A DNA stretch of 64,000 nt from Aliikangiella marina (GTDB lineage: Bacteria; Pseudomonadota; Gammaproteobacteria; Enterobacterales; Kangiellaceae), in assembly GCF_007004765.1 (NCBI RefSeq), contig NZ_VIKR01000005.1, positions 124,001 through 188,000 of the forward strand. The letters are read 5' to 3'. Positions 46,516 to 55,910 of this stretch are shown here, in pieces (within the stretch, counting starts at the first letter, position 1; each line of letters opens with the position of its first letter). The position numbers and the translations under genes were made by a program. The notes beneath the pieces are model-generated. The model saw only the letters and a list, made by a program, of their open reading frames with translations. It did no database searches and was not told the DNA's origin.

Positions 46516-47526
46516 ATGCTAAATCTCATCACAACCCTCAATATTGGATTTTCGTTGATAATCTCAGTGATTTTGATTATTTGTTATGTGTTTTTTCTAG
46601 AGAGTAACAATAAAAAGCCCGCTTCGATTATTTCATCGATTTTGTTCTTGTCTGGGATAGCCGCCTTGCAACTTGAGCACTTAAGTTATTTCCAGTGGGA
46701 GGGACAACCACTCGATACCCTCTATTATCGTACTTTGGCCTTTGCCATCCCGCCTATGTTCTATTTCTTCAGTCGTTTTGTCCTTTTTCCGGAATATCGA
46801 TTTCGGCCGCTTAGTGCACTCCACTTTTTGCCAGTTCCGTTTGTCTTCATTGTTGATCGGGAAATTGCAGTACCTATGGCGTTTTTGATTGGCGCGGGTT
46901 ATTGCGTCTGGCTGACTAACCTTTTGTATCGCCTTCGAACCCATCGAAATCGGTTCGAGATTGAATTTTTCTTTTTTGTCGCATTTTCGCTGTTTGCACT
47001 GGGTGTGTTAGTGGTTGGCTTTTCGGCCACCTATATAGATGATGCTTATTTTTATCATTTTTATGCCAACGGAATAGGGTTAGCCTACATGCTGGTAACG
47101 GCAGCATTAATCATTTACCCGGATTTGCTCAACGAGCTAACTGAGGCGGTTAAGCTGAGCTATATGACGTCTACACTAAGTAAAGTCGATGTCGACCAAA
47201 GTAAGGCGAAATTAGACGAGTTAATGCAGCAGGCCAATATTTACCAAAATGAAAACCTGAATCTTTCGACCTTGGCTGAGGCGACAGAGCTAACAAGCCA
47301 TCAGTTATCTGAATTAATCAATACCCAGTTTGGGGTTAGCTTCTCTCAATATTTGAGAGAAGTGCGCATCGAGCGAGCAAAGTATCTGCTTAAAAATGAA
47401 CCTCAATCTTCAATACTATCGATTAGTATGGAGACCGGATTTAAATCTCAGTCAAACTTCTACGCGGCGTTTAAAGAAATTACCGGCCAATCGCCTGGAA
47501 ACTATAGAAAATCCTTCCAAAACTAG
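46516..47526 (+). CDS. Membrane-anchored AraC-family regulator
   Basis: 336 residues. About seven membrane helices (6-28, 36-55, 70-90, 98-118, 121-140, 152-172, 180-200), then a cytoplasmic linker and a C-terminal AraC double HTH (about 245-332): LSTLAEATELTSHQLSELINTQFGVSFSQYLREVRIERAKYLL and SILSISMETGFKSQSNFYAAFKEITGQSPGNYRK. It would sense a membrane or envelope signal and regulate nearby genes; the desaturase operon begins 154 bp downstream on the same strand and is the obvious target. Confidence 0.9.
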   Translation: MLNLITTLNIGFSLIISVILIICYVFFLESNNKKPASIISSILFLSGIAALQLEHLSYFQWEGQPLDTLYYRTLAFAIPPMFYFFSRFVLFPEYRFRPLSALHFLPVPFVFIVDREIAVPMAFLIGAGYCVWLTNLLYRLRTHRNRFEIEFFFFVAFSLFALGVLVVGFSATYIDDAYFYHFYANGIGLAYMLVTAALIIYPDLLNELTEAVKLSYMTSTLSKVDVDQSKAKLDELMQQANIYQNENLNLSTLAEATELTSHQLSELINTQFGVSFSQYLREVRIERAKYLLKNEPQSSILSISMETGFKSQSNFYAAFKEITGQSPGNYRKSFQN

Positions 47527-47529
47527 CCT

Positions 47530-47562
47530 CAGAATTCTCATTTTATCATTCTGGAACTTTTT
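47530..47562 (+). terminator. Weak terminator after the AraC-type gene
   Basis: CAGAAT, 12-nt loop, ATTCTG, then GAACTTTTT; 6-bp stem. Confidence 0.45.
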
Positions 47563-47680
47563 AACTCACTGATAAATAAAGAATAAAATTATATCTGTTA
47601 CTTTTTTATCAATGAGGAGTTTTTCAACTTAACTTTTCTCTAAAGTTTGCTTCAGACATCAAATCAAAGCGGAAAATAAG

Positions 47681-48625
47681 ATGAAAAATGAAGCATGCTA
47701 TGAAAATCAACGGGTGAAAAACAACGCTGGCTCAGCAGTAGACGGAACAGTTGTGTGGTCTATCGATAAGCTATTTTGGATGGGTTCAATTTTTACGATG
47801 ACCTTAATCGGCTGTGCGTTGACACTGTCCTTGGAAAATTTTCTTGTTTTTATCATTACCACGGCAATAACGCTTTGCTTGGGGCATTCGCTCGGTATGC
47901 ACCGATTATTAATTCATCGAAGCTATCAAGCACCCAAATGGCTCGAATATTTTTTAGTTCACTGTGGGGTTATTGTGGGTCTTGCTGGTCCTAAGGGGAT
48001 GATTAGAACTCATGATTTAAGAGACTGGGCACAACGACAACCGCAATGCCATGACTATTTCTCTCACCAGCAGCCAATGAGAAAGGATTTTATTTGGCAG
48101 TTATTTTGTGATTTTAAGTTTGACTCCGCACCAACAGTAGAATTTGAAGCCGAAGTTGAACACGACAAAGTCTATTACTGGATGGAAAAATATTGGAAAT
48201 GGCAACAATTGCCCTTAGCTGCAGTGTTGTTTTTCCTCGGCGGAATAGAGTGGGTAGTTTGGGGAATTTTCGCGAGAGTCTCTATATCAGTCCTCGGCCA
48301 CTGGTTAATCGGTTATTTTGCACATAACAGCGGGGAAAAGCATTGGCATGTTTCAGGGGCTGCCGCTCAAGGATTCAACATTAAATTCGCGTCATTAATA
48401 ACCATGGGCGAGAGTTATCATAATAATCATCATGCTTTTCCGGGATCAGCGAAACTAGGGATTAATCAAGGAGAACTGGATCCAGGTTGGTGGGTGCTGA
48501 AAGTACTTGAATGGCTGGGTCTAGTAGGGAACATTAAGCTTCCTGATGATTTGCCTCCGAGAAATGAGCTCATTGAAATAAATAACCCACTGCATGCCTT
48601 TAACCAATCGGAGGCCGAATCATGA
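47681..48625 (+). CDS. Acyl-CoA/fatty acid desaturase-like membrane enzyme
   Basis: 314 residues. His box 1 HSLGMHRLLIHRSY (HxxxxH), box 3 ESYHNNHHAFP (HxxHH), and an additional GHWLIGYFAHNSGEKHW region. The second box is non-standard: instead of the HRxHH of delta-9 desaturases it reads IRTHDLRDWAQRQPQCHDYF, in a subfamily variant. Several membrane helices. Predicted di-iron enzyme that introduces a double bond (or hydroxyl) into an acyl chain. It heads a four-gene operon whose next gene overlaps by 4 bp (ATGA). Confidence 0.85.
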   Translation: MKNEACYENQRVKNNAGSAVDGTVVWSIDKLFWMGSIFTMTLIGCALTLSLENFLVFIITTAITLCLGHSLGMHRLLIHRSYQAPKWLEYFLVHCGVIVGLAGPKGMIRTHDLRDWAQRQPQCHDYFSHQQPMRKDFIWQLFCDFKFDSAPTVEFEAEVEHDKVYYWMEKYWKWQQLPLAAVLFFLGGIEWVVWGIFARVSISVLGHWLIGYFAHNSGEKHWHVSGAAAQGFNIKFASLITMGESYHNNHHAFPGSAKLGINQGELDPGWWVLKVLEWLGLVGNIKLPDDLPPRNELIEINNPLHAFNQSEAES

Positions 48626-49755
48626 GAATTTTAGTGATAGGCGGTTATGGCACTTTTGGAAAACGATTAGTCGAAAGCTTGGTTAATTTTTATCAATATG
48701 AAATTATTGTTGCCGGTCGCTCAGGAGAGAAGCTAGCAAAAACAAAACACTATTTTTCGGTATCGGCGAATACTGAAATTGAAACAGCTCAATTAGATGT
48801 CACCAGTGATGATATTAAAGCTAAGTTATCGCTTATAAAACCCAATCTAGTCATCAATGCTGCCGGTCCCTATCAATTACAAAAAGGCAAGTGTGCCTAT
48901 GGGGTGGCCAAAGCTTGTATCGAATATGGCTGTCACTACATTGATCTTGCCGATGACTCTGAATTTGTCACTCAATTTTCCGAAAAGCTCAATCAGCAAG
49001 CGAGAGACGCAGGCGTAATTTTGGTTACTGGGACGAGCACAATTCCAGCTTTGACAGACGCGGTTATCCGACACTATTTAACTGAGTTTAAAACGCTTCA
49101 ATCAGTTGAGTATGGAATTTCACCCGGAAACCATACTGAGCGGGGTAAAGGAACGGTCGGCTCGATCTTATCCTACACCGGTCGACCTTTTGAAACACTG
49201 TCCGAGGGGCAATGGAAATCAGTATTTGGTTGGCAAGATATCAAGCGGTATGACTTTGGTTCGCCGATAGGTAAGCGCTGGATGAGTAATTGTGAGATCC
49301 CGGATCTGAAACTACTGCCGGCTATCTATCCTCAAGTAGAAACCGTTCGTTTTCAAGCGGGTTTGGAGCTGGGCATTCTACACATCGGTTTGTGGGTTCT
49401 GTCTTGGTTAAGACGAATAAATTTAATCAAAAATTTGTCTCGTTATGCCCATCAGTTACTTCAAATGAGTTATTGGTTTTATCGTTGGGGTAGTGATGTT
49501 GGTGGAATGTATCTTAATCTAAAAGGTCTAGATAAAAATGGTAAAGAGAAAGCTATCTATTGGCAATTAGTCGCCGAGAAAGGAACCGGACCTAATGTAC
49601 CAACGATTGCGGCGGAGTTATTAGTCGAAAAAATTCAGACTGGTCAGTTGAGTGCTGGCGCTCGGCCTTGTATCAACCTGTTTTCGTTAGAGGAATTTTT
49701 TCAAGTTGCCCGACGCTGGGAAATTTACCAAAAGGAGGTGAATTATGAGTCTTAA
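48622..49755 (+). CDS. Saccharopine-dehydrogenase-like NAD(P)-binding protein
   Basis: 377 residues. Rossmann start MRILVIGGYGTFGKRLVESL, INAAGPYQLQKGKCAYGVAKACIEYGCHYIDLADD as in the saccharopine dehydrogenase NADP-binding domain, and KGTVGSILSYTGRPFETL later. Related proteins are lipid-associated trans-acting enoyl reductases and others of unknown substrate rather than lysine-pathway enzymes. It overlaps the desaturase by 4 bp and the DUF4166 gene by 11 bp, so these act together. Confidence 0.85.
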   Translation: MRILVIGGYGTFGKRLVESLVNFYQYEIIVAGRSGEKLAKTKHYFSVSANTEIETAQLDVTSDDIKAKLSLIKPNLVINAAGPYQLQKGKCAYGVAKACIEYGCHYIDLADDSEFVTQFSEKLNQQARDAGVILVTGTSTIPALTDAVIRHYLTEFKTLQSVEYGISPGNHTERGKGTVGSILSYTGRPFETLSEGQWKSVFGWQDIKRYDFGSPIGKRWMSNCEIPDLKLLPAIYPQVETVRFQAGLELGILHIGLWVLSWLRRINLIKNLSRYAHQLLQMSYWFYRWGSDVGGMYLNLKGLDKNGKEKAIYWQLVAEKGTGPNVPTIAAELLVEKIQTGQLSAGARPCINLFSLEEFFQVARRWEIYQKEVNYES

Positions 49756-50374
49756 TCCGCCTCGAAAAATCCCCAACACAAAAATTAGTTACCGGGCATT
49801 ACTTGGAGAATCACAATGGCATAAACTTCACCCGCTGGTGCAGAAACGATTTGGTGATGACCAAAACAAAGCAGTGGTATACCAAGGCGTAATGAGTGAA
49901 ATTTACTTGTCGACGATGGGCAAGTTGTTTGCACAAGTGTGCAGACTAATCGGTCAGCCGCTTGCACTCTATGAAGGAATGAATGTTCCTATGAAGGTCC
50001 ATGTTTACGAAAATAGCATATTAGGTGGAATGACTTGGGACCGTTTTTATCAATACCAGAACAAACCAGTCAACCGAGTGAAATCAACTAAAGTTATTCA
50101 GGCCAATGGTGTATTAGTTGAAGTTGTGGGTTGCGGATTTGGAATGAAACTCAATCCTTCAGAAAGTGCGGGCGCAATCGTATTTGAGAGCGATTACTTT
50201 TTTCTTCAGTTAGGCAAAAAGCGAATAAAGATTCCGGATTGGTTAACGCCAGGTAAAATGACCGTTTCCCAGCGGGCATTGTCGGATGAATGGTTTGAAT
50301 TTAAGTTGGATGTTACCCATAAGCTATTGGGTCGCACTTATTATCAAATCGGTCAATTTTCAGAGTCACAATAG
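49745..50374 (+). CDS. DUF4166 protein
   Basis: 209 residues. The DUF4166 pattern is visible: opening YRALLGESQWHKLHPLVQKRFG (17-38) and the closing LSDEWFEFKLDVTHKLLGRTYYQIGQF, with VHVYENSILGGMTWDRFY and VEVVGCGFGMKLNPSE between. Such domains are commonly found alone or fused to saccharopine-dehydrogenase-like domains, matching the partner gene here. Function unknown. AAAGGAGG ribosome site (49733) within the previous gene, ATG 49745. Confidence 0.85.
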   Translation: MSLNPPRKIPNTKISYRALLGESQWHKLHPLVQKRFGDDQNKAVVYQGVMSEIYLSTMGKLFAQVCRLIGQPLALYEGMNVPMKVHVYENSILGGMTWDRFYQYQNKPVNRVKSTKVIQANGVLVEVVGCGFGMKLNPSESAGAIVFESDYFFLQLGKKRIKIPDWLTPGKMTVSQRALSDEWFEFKLDVTHKLLGRTYYQIGQFSESQ

Positions 50375-50396
50375 AGCTATTAGGAAAAACGAAGTG

Positions 50397-50816
50397 ATGA
50401 ATGTTAAAGCAGAGAAGAATCAAATTTTATTGGTTTATGATAAAGAGTGCCCTTTGTGTGATAACTACTGCCGGATGGTTAGGATTCGTGAAGATATCGG
50501 CGAGTTAGTTTTAGTTAATGCACGCGAAAATTCAGAAGTGATGGCTCAGATTACGCAAATGGGGCTCGATATAGACCAAGGTATGGTATTGCAAATGAAT
50601 GGTAATATTTTCTATGGCTCGGATGCTATTCATGCACTCGCAATGATCAGTAGCCGGTCAACATTCTTCAATCGTGTAAATTATTGGATGTTTAATTCGA
50701 AAAAGCTTTCAATGATTTTGTATCCGCTCTGTCGATTTTTTAGAAACTTATTATTGAAAGTTTTAGGGGTGAAAAAGATTAATAATTTAGCGCTAAAAAG
50801 TAATCAGAAGTTTTAA
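50397..50816 (+). CDS. DCC-family (DUF393) thiol-disulfide oxidoreductase-like protein
   Basis: 139 residues from ATG 50397 (TAGGAA upstream; GTG 50394 possible). The motif YDKECPLCDNYCRMVR carries the CxxC (CPLC) of the DCC family, thioredoxin-like proteins with a proposed redox function. Its C-terminus is hydrophobic/basic (LYPLCRFFRNLLLKVLG). It is the last gene of the desaturase operon; it may supply reducing power or structural support for the desaturase (inference). Confidence 0.85.
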   Translation: MNVKAEKNQILLVYDKECPLCDNYCRMVRIREDIGELVLVNARENSEVMAQITQMGLDIDQGMVLQMNGNIFYGSDAIHALAMISSRSTFFNRVNYWMFNSKKLSMILYPLCRFFRNLLLKVLGVKKINNLALKSNQKF

Positions 50817-51050
50817 AAAATAGGATTCGCCTTTTATGCTCAACGAGTTAACTCAAGTTAACTGTTTGAATTGTGTTTTCTAAATTATGTAGGATCTATC
50901 TTTGAGAATGCGGGTTCTCGAAATCATTTCAAAAGTTTTATCATACACGCTGAAAGATTATTTTTTATAACTTAATCTTATCAAAAGCGTTAAAAATATT
51001 TGCCTCCTTTGACGATTTCAAAATTTAAAAAATTTTTCGGTTTAACCAAG

Positions 51051-51085
51051 TTAGGCAAGAGTTAAGTGTCTAATGCTTTGCCTAA
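51051..51085. promoter_or_regulatory. TTAGGCAA-N19-TTGCCTAA inverted repeat
   Basis: Perfect 8-bp arms at 51051-51058 and 51078-51085. One of two such pairs upstream of cyoA. Confidence 0.5.
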
Positions 51086-51204
51086 GATACTCAAGAGCGC
51101 TTCTTAAAAAGCAGTTTAAAATAGAGTTATCAACCCAAAAGAATAGAAATGTTAAGTAAATTTTTTCGAGCAATTGTTCGGTTGTAACGAACTGTTGAGA
51201 AGAA

Positions 51205-51231
51205 TTTTAGGCGAAACTGTTTTGCCTAAAA
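51205..51231. promoter_or_regulatory. TTTTAGGC-N11-GCCTAAAA inverted repeat
   Basis: Perfect 8-bp arms, sharing the TTAGGC/GCCTAA core with the 51051 pair. It is 145-170 bp before cyoA; it may bind a repressor or form an RNA hairpin. Confidence 0.5.
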
Positions 51232-51308
51232 ATAATTTTAAAATTCCGTTCAAATTATAGTGATCTTCGGACCTTTTTCATATAGGATCGCCGCTGTTTG
51301 AACCTAGG

Positions 51309-51325
51309 GTAATGAGAATCATTAC
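51309..51325. promoter_or_regulatory. Fur box before cyoA
   Basis: GTAATGAGAATCATTAC: 7-bp perfect arms around GAA. Aligned with the 19-bp Fur consensus (GATAATGATAATCATTATC), 15 of 19 positions agree. It is about 50 bp upstream of the cyoA start. The operon ends with an iron-siderophore-type binding protein, which supports iron control. Confidence 0.7.
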
Positions 51326-51376
51326 TAAAAGTGTGGTTATTGCTGTCACTAACCCAATAGGATGAAGTAAAAGCGA

Positions 51377-52222
51377 ATGGTTAATCTAGCCAAGACTCTT
51401 GTAGTCGTCTCTCTCACTGTGCTTTTAAGTGCTTGTGACTTTAAACTGTTTGATCCAAAAGGGCCGATCGCCGAGGGTCAGATGGACCTCTTAATAATTT
51501 CTGCGTTGGTCATGTTAATAGTCGTTATTCCGGTAACGATCATGGGCGTGTGGTTTCCGATACGTTATCGAAAGAACAATACCAAGCAAGAATACAAACC
51601 TGATTGGGAGCATTCTAACGTTATCGAAGCTATCGTGTGGACGATTCCTATCCTGATCATCATTGCATTAGGAATCATTACCTACACTACCAGTTACTCA
51701 ATGGATCCGCGTAAACCGATAGAATCTGACAAAGAGCCTATGGTCGTTCAAGTTGTGGCCATGGATTGGAAATGGTTATTCATTTACCCAGAGCATGAGA
51801 TCGCTACAGTGAACGAAATGGCGATCCCCGTCGATAGACCCATCGAATTTTTAGTGACGTCAGATACCGTGATGAACTCGTTCTTTATTCCGCGATTGGG
51901 TTCGCAAATCTACGCAATGTCAGGCATGGAAAATCGAGTTCACTTGATGGCGAGCGAAGAAGGGACATACGAAGGTCTGTCGGCAAATTACAGTGGTTTC
52001 GGATTTTCTGGAATGCGGTTTAAAGCAATTGCCACTTCAGAAGTGGGATTTGATGAATGGGTCAAGAAAGTGAAGTCTTCGGCAAACCCACTAGATGAAG
52101 CCACGTTAAAACAGTTACGAGTTAAGTCGCGTGACGTCAAACCAATTCACTATTCATCTGTTAACCCATTGTTATTTAGTGAAATAATCGAGCAGTACGC
52201 AGGAGCGTTAGATGGCCAGTAA
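51377..52222 (+). CDS. cyoA: Cytochrome bo3-type ubiquinol oxidase subunit II
   Basis: 281 residues. Lipoprotein signal with LLSAC (C20), two helices (about 35-58, 85-105), then the periplasmic cupredoxin domain with [27 protein letters not shown] and [26 protein letters not shown], close to E. coli CyoA. The Cu-A ligands (CxxxC and His/Met) are absent, so the enzyme takes electrons from quinol, not cytochrome c. First gene of the operon; it overlaps cyoB by 11 bp. Shorter than E. coli CyoA, lacking its His/Met-rich tail. Confidence 0.95.
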   Translation: MVNLAKTLVVVSLTVLLSACDFKLFDPKGPIAEGQMDLLIISALVMLIVVIPVTIMGVWFPIRYRKNNTKQEYKPDWEHSNVIEAIVWTIPILIIIALGIITYTTSYSMDPRKPIESDKEPMVVQVVAMDWKWLFIYPEHEIATVNEMAIPVDRPIEFLVTSDTVMNSFFIPRLGSQIYAMSGMENRVHLMASEEGTYEGLSANYSGFGFSGMRFKAIATSEVGFDEWVKKVKSSANPLDEATLKQLRVKSRDVKPIHYSSVNPLLFSEIIEQYAGALDGQ

Positions 52223-54302
52223 TTATACTCTCGTTACCGATCCTCATCCGTTATACGGCAAGCTAACATTAGATTCATTCCCGTACCATGACCCTGTCTT
52301 GGTGACCACTTTTGCTGCGGTTGTTATTGGCAGCATCGGAATTTTAGGTGCGATCACCTATTTCGGTAAATGGAAGTACCTGTGGAAAGAGTGGTTTACT
52401 ACTGTCGATCACAAAAAGATTGGCATCATGTATATCATTACCTCTCTGATCATGCTTATCCGCGGATTTTCTGACGCATTGTTAATGCGCTCTCAACAAG
52501 CCATGGCGGTTGCGAGCGAATCCGGTGCCGGATATCTACCGCCGGAACATTACGACCAAATTTTTACGGCGCACGGCGTAATCATGATCTTTTTTGTGGC
52601 GATGCCGTTTATTGTTGGTCTGATGAATATCATTGTGCCACTTCAGATTGGCGCGCGTGATGTTGCTTTCCCATTCTTGAATAGTTTGAGCTTTTGGTTG
52701 TTTGTGGTTGGCGCATTATTGATTAACGTTTCATTGTTTGTTGGAGAGTTTGCGGCTACCGGATGGTTAGCCTATCCACCACTCTCGGGGGTTGACTATA
52801 GTCCCTGGGTCGGGGTCGATTATTGGCTCTGGAGTCTGCAGATCTCTGGGATAGGGACGCTGTTAACCGGGGTCAACTTTGTTGTCACGATTTTAAGAAT
52901 GCGTGCACCAGGCATGACGCTAATGAAAATGCCAGTATTTACTTGGACATCTTTCTGTGCCAACGGACTTATCGTTGTTGCTTTCCCAATCTTAACGGTC
53001 ACCTTAACGTTATTAACACTCGATCGTTATATGGGTACTCATTTCTTTACCAGCGATATGGGTGGTAATCAAATGATGTATGTGAATCTGATCTGGGCTT
53101 GGGGACATCCTGAAGTTTATATTTTGATTCTTCCTGCGTTTGGTATTTTCTCGGAGATAACAGCGACCTTCTCGCGAAAACGGCTCTTCGGTTATACCTC
53201 GTTAATTTGGGCAACAGTGGTCATTATGTTGTTGTCTTTTGTAGTTTGGTTACATCACTTTTTCACCATGGGGGCAGGGGCAAGTGTTAACGCTTTCTTT
53301 GGAATTGCGACGATGGTGATAGCAATCCCTACGGGGGTAAAATTGTTCAATTGGCTTTTCACCATGTACAAGGGGCGAGTCGAATATACCTCACCCATGT
53401 GGTGGACAGTGGCTTTCTTCTTAACCTTCTCGATCGGCGGAATGACGGGCGTGATGTTGGCCATTCCAGCGGCAAACTATGTATTACATAACAGCTTGTT
53501 CTTGGTTGCTCACTTCCACAATGTAATCATTGGTGGTGCGCTCTTTGGATATTTTGCTGGTCTCACTTACTGGTTCCCGAAAGCGACCGGGTTTAAGCTC
53601 GATGAGACCCTAGGGAAGTGGGCTTGTGGTTTCTGGACCGTTGGATTCTTCCTCGCGTTTATGCCGCTTTACGTACTTGGCTTTATGGGGATGACTCGTC
53701 GTCTTAATTACTATGACAACCCAGTCTGGAATGATTGGTTGATGGTTGCCGGTTTAGGTGCGGTGATTATTTTGTTTGGTATCTTGACTCAGTTCTATCA
53801 AATTTTTGCAAGTATTCGTGACCACAAGAAAAACCGTGATTTAACCGGCGATCCTTGGGATGCACGAACCCTTGAGTGGACGACTTCTTCGCCACCACCA
53901 TTTTATAACTTTGCAAAAATTCCTCATGTGAGAGACAGAGATCACTTCCATGACTTGAAAAAGTATGGCTTGGCTCACAAGCGTCCTGAGAGCTATGAAC
54001 GAATTCACATGCCGAAGAATACTTGGGCAGGAATTGTCATCAGTGGTTTCTCCCTAGTGATGGGTTTTGCCATGGTTTGGCATATCTGGTGGATGGCTAT
54101 CGCCGGTACTTTAGGTATGTTGGTTTCTTGGATTGTTTACGCTTTCGAGAGAAAGAAAGACTACTACGTTGAAGTAGCGGAAATCGAAGCAATTGAAGAA
54201 AAGCGATATGGCAAATTGAAAAAAGGCCAAGAGCTTGAACGTACAGGTCAACAGCCTGGAAAAGATGGTGCAGCAGATGATGCTGTAGCAATCAGTATTT
54301 AA
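52212..54302 (+). CDS. cyoB: Cytochrome bo3-type ubiquinol oxidase subunit I
   Basis: 696 residues (E. coli 663). Haem-copper core: [11 protein letters not shown] (haem b His), [17 protein letters not shown] (CuB His with cross-linked Tyr), WLHHFFTMG (two CuB His), and HFHNVIIGG (haem ligands). The quinone-site residues of quinol oxidases are present in [15 protein letters not shown] and [14 protein letters not shown]. Reduces O2 to water and pumps protons at the inner membrane. A C-terminal extension (about 650-696) is charged. Confidence 0.97.
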   Translation: MASNYTLVTDPHPLYGKLTLDSFPYHDPVLVTTFAAVVIGSIGILGAITYFGKWKYLWKEWFTTVDHKKIGIMYIITSLIMLIRGFSDALLMRSQQAMAVASESGAGYLPPEHYDQIFTAHGVIMIFFVAMPFIVGLMNIIVPLQIGARDVAFPFLNSLSFWLFVVGALLINVSLFVGEFAATGWLAYPPLSGVDYSPWVGVDYWLWSLQISGIGTLLTGVNFVVTILRMRAPGMTLMKMPVFTWTSFCANGLIVVAFPILTVTLTLLTLDRYMGTHFFTSDMGGNQMMYVNLIWAWGHPEVYILILPAFGIFSEITATFSRKRLFGYTSLIWATVVIMLLSFVVWLHHFFTMGAGASVNAFFGIATMVIAIPTGVKLFNWLFTMYKGRVEYTSPMWWTVAFFLTFSIGGMTGVMLAIPAANYVLHNSLFLVAHFHNVIIGGALFGYFAGLTYWFPKATGFKLDETLGKWACGFWTVGFFLAFMPLYVLGFMGMTRRLNYYDNPVWNDWLMVAGLGAVIILFGILTQFYQIFASIRDHKKNRDLTGDPWDARTLEWTTSSPPPFYNFAKIPHVRDRDHFHDLKKYGLAHKRPESYERIHMPKNTWAGIVISGFSLVMGFAMVWHIWWMAIAGTLGMLVSWIVYAFERKKDYYVEVAEIEAIEEKRYGKLKKGQELERTGQQPGKDGAADDAVAISI

Positions 54303-54317
54303 GGTAGGGTGGTAATA

Positions 54318-54941
54318 ATGAGTACAGAACTTTCAGCACCGCCAGCAGATTACACAGGGTATGTCGAAAAAGAGCAGCATCATGATTATGGCGGCGATAC
54401 TGTTTTTGGCTTTTGGATCTACGTCTTATCCGATGTGATTTTATTTGCAACATTGTTTGCAGTGTTTGCAGTACTCGGTGGCAATTATGCGGGTACACCA
54501 GAACTGAAAGATTTAGTAGAACTGGATTATGTTTTAAAGGGCACGGCGCTACTTTTATTCAGTAGTTTCACTTTCGGTATTGCTATCCTCGAAGCGAATA
54601 AAGGTAACATCAAAGGACTCTTTAGTTGGCTCGGTGCAACTTGGGTTTTGGGTGCTGGTTTCCTTGCAATGGAAATTAATGAATTTATTCATTTTACTGA
54701 AGCCGGCGCGGCAGCTTGGTCAAGCGGCGCATGGTCAGCTTTTTATGCGCTAACGGGTACCCATGGACTCCACGTTTTAGCCGGTTTAATTTGGTTAATT
54801 GTTTTAGTTTTTTTAATTCAAAAAGAAGGCCTCACTGAGAACAATAAGGTTCGTTTGATGTGCTTAAGTTTGTTTTGGCACTTCTTGGATATCATTTGGG
54901 TTTGTGTATTTAGTGTTGTTTATTTAATGGGAGTACTGTAA
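54318..54941 (+). CDS. cyoC: Cytochrome bo3-type ubiquinol oxidase subunit III
   Basis: About 207 residues from ATG 54318, preferred over GTG 54309 because the AGGGTGG ribosome site then sits 5-9 nt upstream. Five membrane helices; FGFWIYVLSDVILFATLFAVF and GTHGLHVLAGLIWLIV are the subunit III signatures. It follows cyoB by 15 bp and precedes cyoD directly. Confidence 0.95.
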   Translation: MSTELSAPPADYTGYVEKEQHHDYGGDTVFGFWIYVLSDVILFATLFAVFAVLGGNYAGTPELKDLVELDYVLKGTALLLFSSFTFGIAILEANKGNIKGLFSWLGATWVLGAGFLAMEINEFIHFTEAGAAAWSSGAWSAFYALTGTHGLHVLAGLIWLIVLVFLIQKEGLTENNKVRLMCLSLFWHFLDIIWVCVFSVVYLMGVL

Positions 54942-55277
54942 ATGGCCTCAACAGAAAAACATCACGGCGGAGCGGCCCATGGTAGTCTAAAAGAATATAC
55001 GATTGGTTTGTTACTTTGCATTGTGCTAACGGCGTTTTCTTTTGGGATCGTCATGACTGAAGCGGTCAGTGGTACCACAGCGGTAATTGTTATTTTGATA
55101 ACTGCTGTGGCACAAATTATGGTGCAGCTGGTTTTCTTTTTGCACATGAATACATCCTCCGATCAAATCTGGAATAACACGTCAGCCGTTTTTGTGGTCG
55201 TGTTGGTGGCGATATTGATTGTTGGATCAATTTGGATCATGGCGCACCTCAATCACAATATGATGATGGGTCACTAG
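54942..55277 (+). CDS. cyoD: Cytochrome bo3-type ubiquinol oxidase subunit IV
   Basis: 111 residues, three membrane helices: YTIGLLLCIVLTAFSFGIV, VIVILITAVAQIMVQLVFFLHMN, and VVLVAILIVGSIWIMAHLN. The ATG directly follows the cyoC stop. It assists assembly of the CuB site. The cyoE haem O synthase gene that follows cyoD in E. coli is missing here; a Sco gene takes its place. Confidence 0.95.
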   Translation: MASTEKHHGGAAHGSLKEYTIGLLLCIVLTAFSFGIVMTEAVSGTTAVIVILITAVAQIMVQLVFFLHMNTSSDQIWNNTSAVFVVVLVAILIVGSIWIMAHLNHNMMMGH

Positions 55278-55910
55278 ATGGAAACGACGCATAATTATTC
55301 TAAAAGAATTACTTATGCTGCAATGGTGATCGGCGCGGCGATTGTCGTGATTTTATCCTATGTCTTACTGACCTCTGACGATTTACCTTCTCGCAATGTT
55401 GGTGGTGAAGATGGCGTTTTGGGTGGTGAGTTTACACTGAACAGTTTGCATGGTGATGTATCACTGAGTGACTATCGTGGCAAATTAGTGATTGTCTATT
55501 TCGGCTTTATCCAATGCTCTCAAGTGTGTCCAGTTTCAATGCGAACTATCCAGCGAACTCTTGAATCGATGGAGCCACAAGAAGTCGACAATATTCAAGT
55601 GATTTTAGTGAGTGTTGACGCCGACGACACCTATGAAGCGTTGGATGCGTACGCGAAAAAATATCATCCAAATGTTGTGGGTGTGACCGGTACGCTCGAT
55701 CAAATCCGTGATGTGATCGATGAATACGGCTCTTATTATGCGCCCAATGATTTAGAAGAATTTGATAAAGGCAGAGCGTTTCGTCATAGCTCTCGCTATT
55801 ATCTCGTTAATCAAAAAGGTGAGTTGGTCGATGCAATGCGGCATAGTTCAACCCCTAATGAAATCCGCGCGCGATTACGCGAGCTGATTAAAGAAGGAGA
55901 AAGTCTTTGA
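55278..55910 (+). CDS. Sco1/SenC-family copper protein
   Basis: 210 residues with an N-terminal membrane anchor (about 13-31). The thioredoxin-like domain has the copper ligands C80-x3-C84 in FIQCSQVCPVSM and H170 in AFRHSSRYYLV. Sco proteins load copper into the Cu-A site of cytochrome c oxidases or act as thiol reductants. The linked oxidase lacks Cu-A, so here it may serve CuB or a redox role. ATG directly abuts the cyoD stop; its stop overlaps the next gene's start (TTGA). Confidence 0.92.
   Translation: METTHNYSKRITYAAMVIGAAIVVILSYVLLTSDDLPSRNVGGEDGVLGGEFTLNSLHGDVSLSDYRGKLVIVYFGFIQCSQVCPVSMRTIQRTLESMEPQEVDNIQVILVSVDADDTYEALDAYAKKYHPNVVGVTGTLDQIRDVIDEYGSYYAPNDLEEFDKGRAFRHSSRYYLVNQKGELVDAMRHSSTPNEIRARLRELIKEGESL

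Larger units (their letters stand above)
50817..51376. other. Long upstream region of the cyo operon
   Basis: 560 bp without a gene. It holds a Fur box (51309-51325) and two inverted pairs of the TTAGGCAA motif. A small hairpin GAGAA-TTCTC near 50909-50924 could end the desaturase operon weakly. Very AT-rich. Confidence 0.6.
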
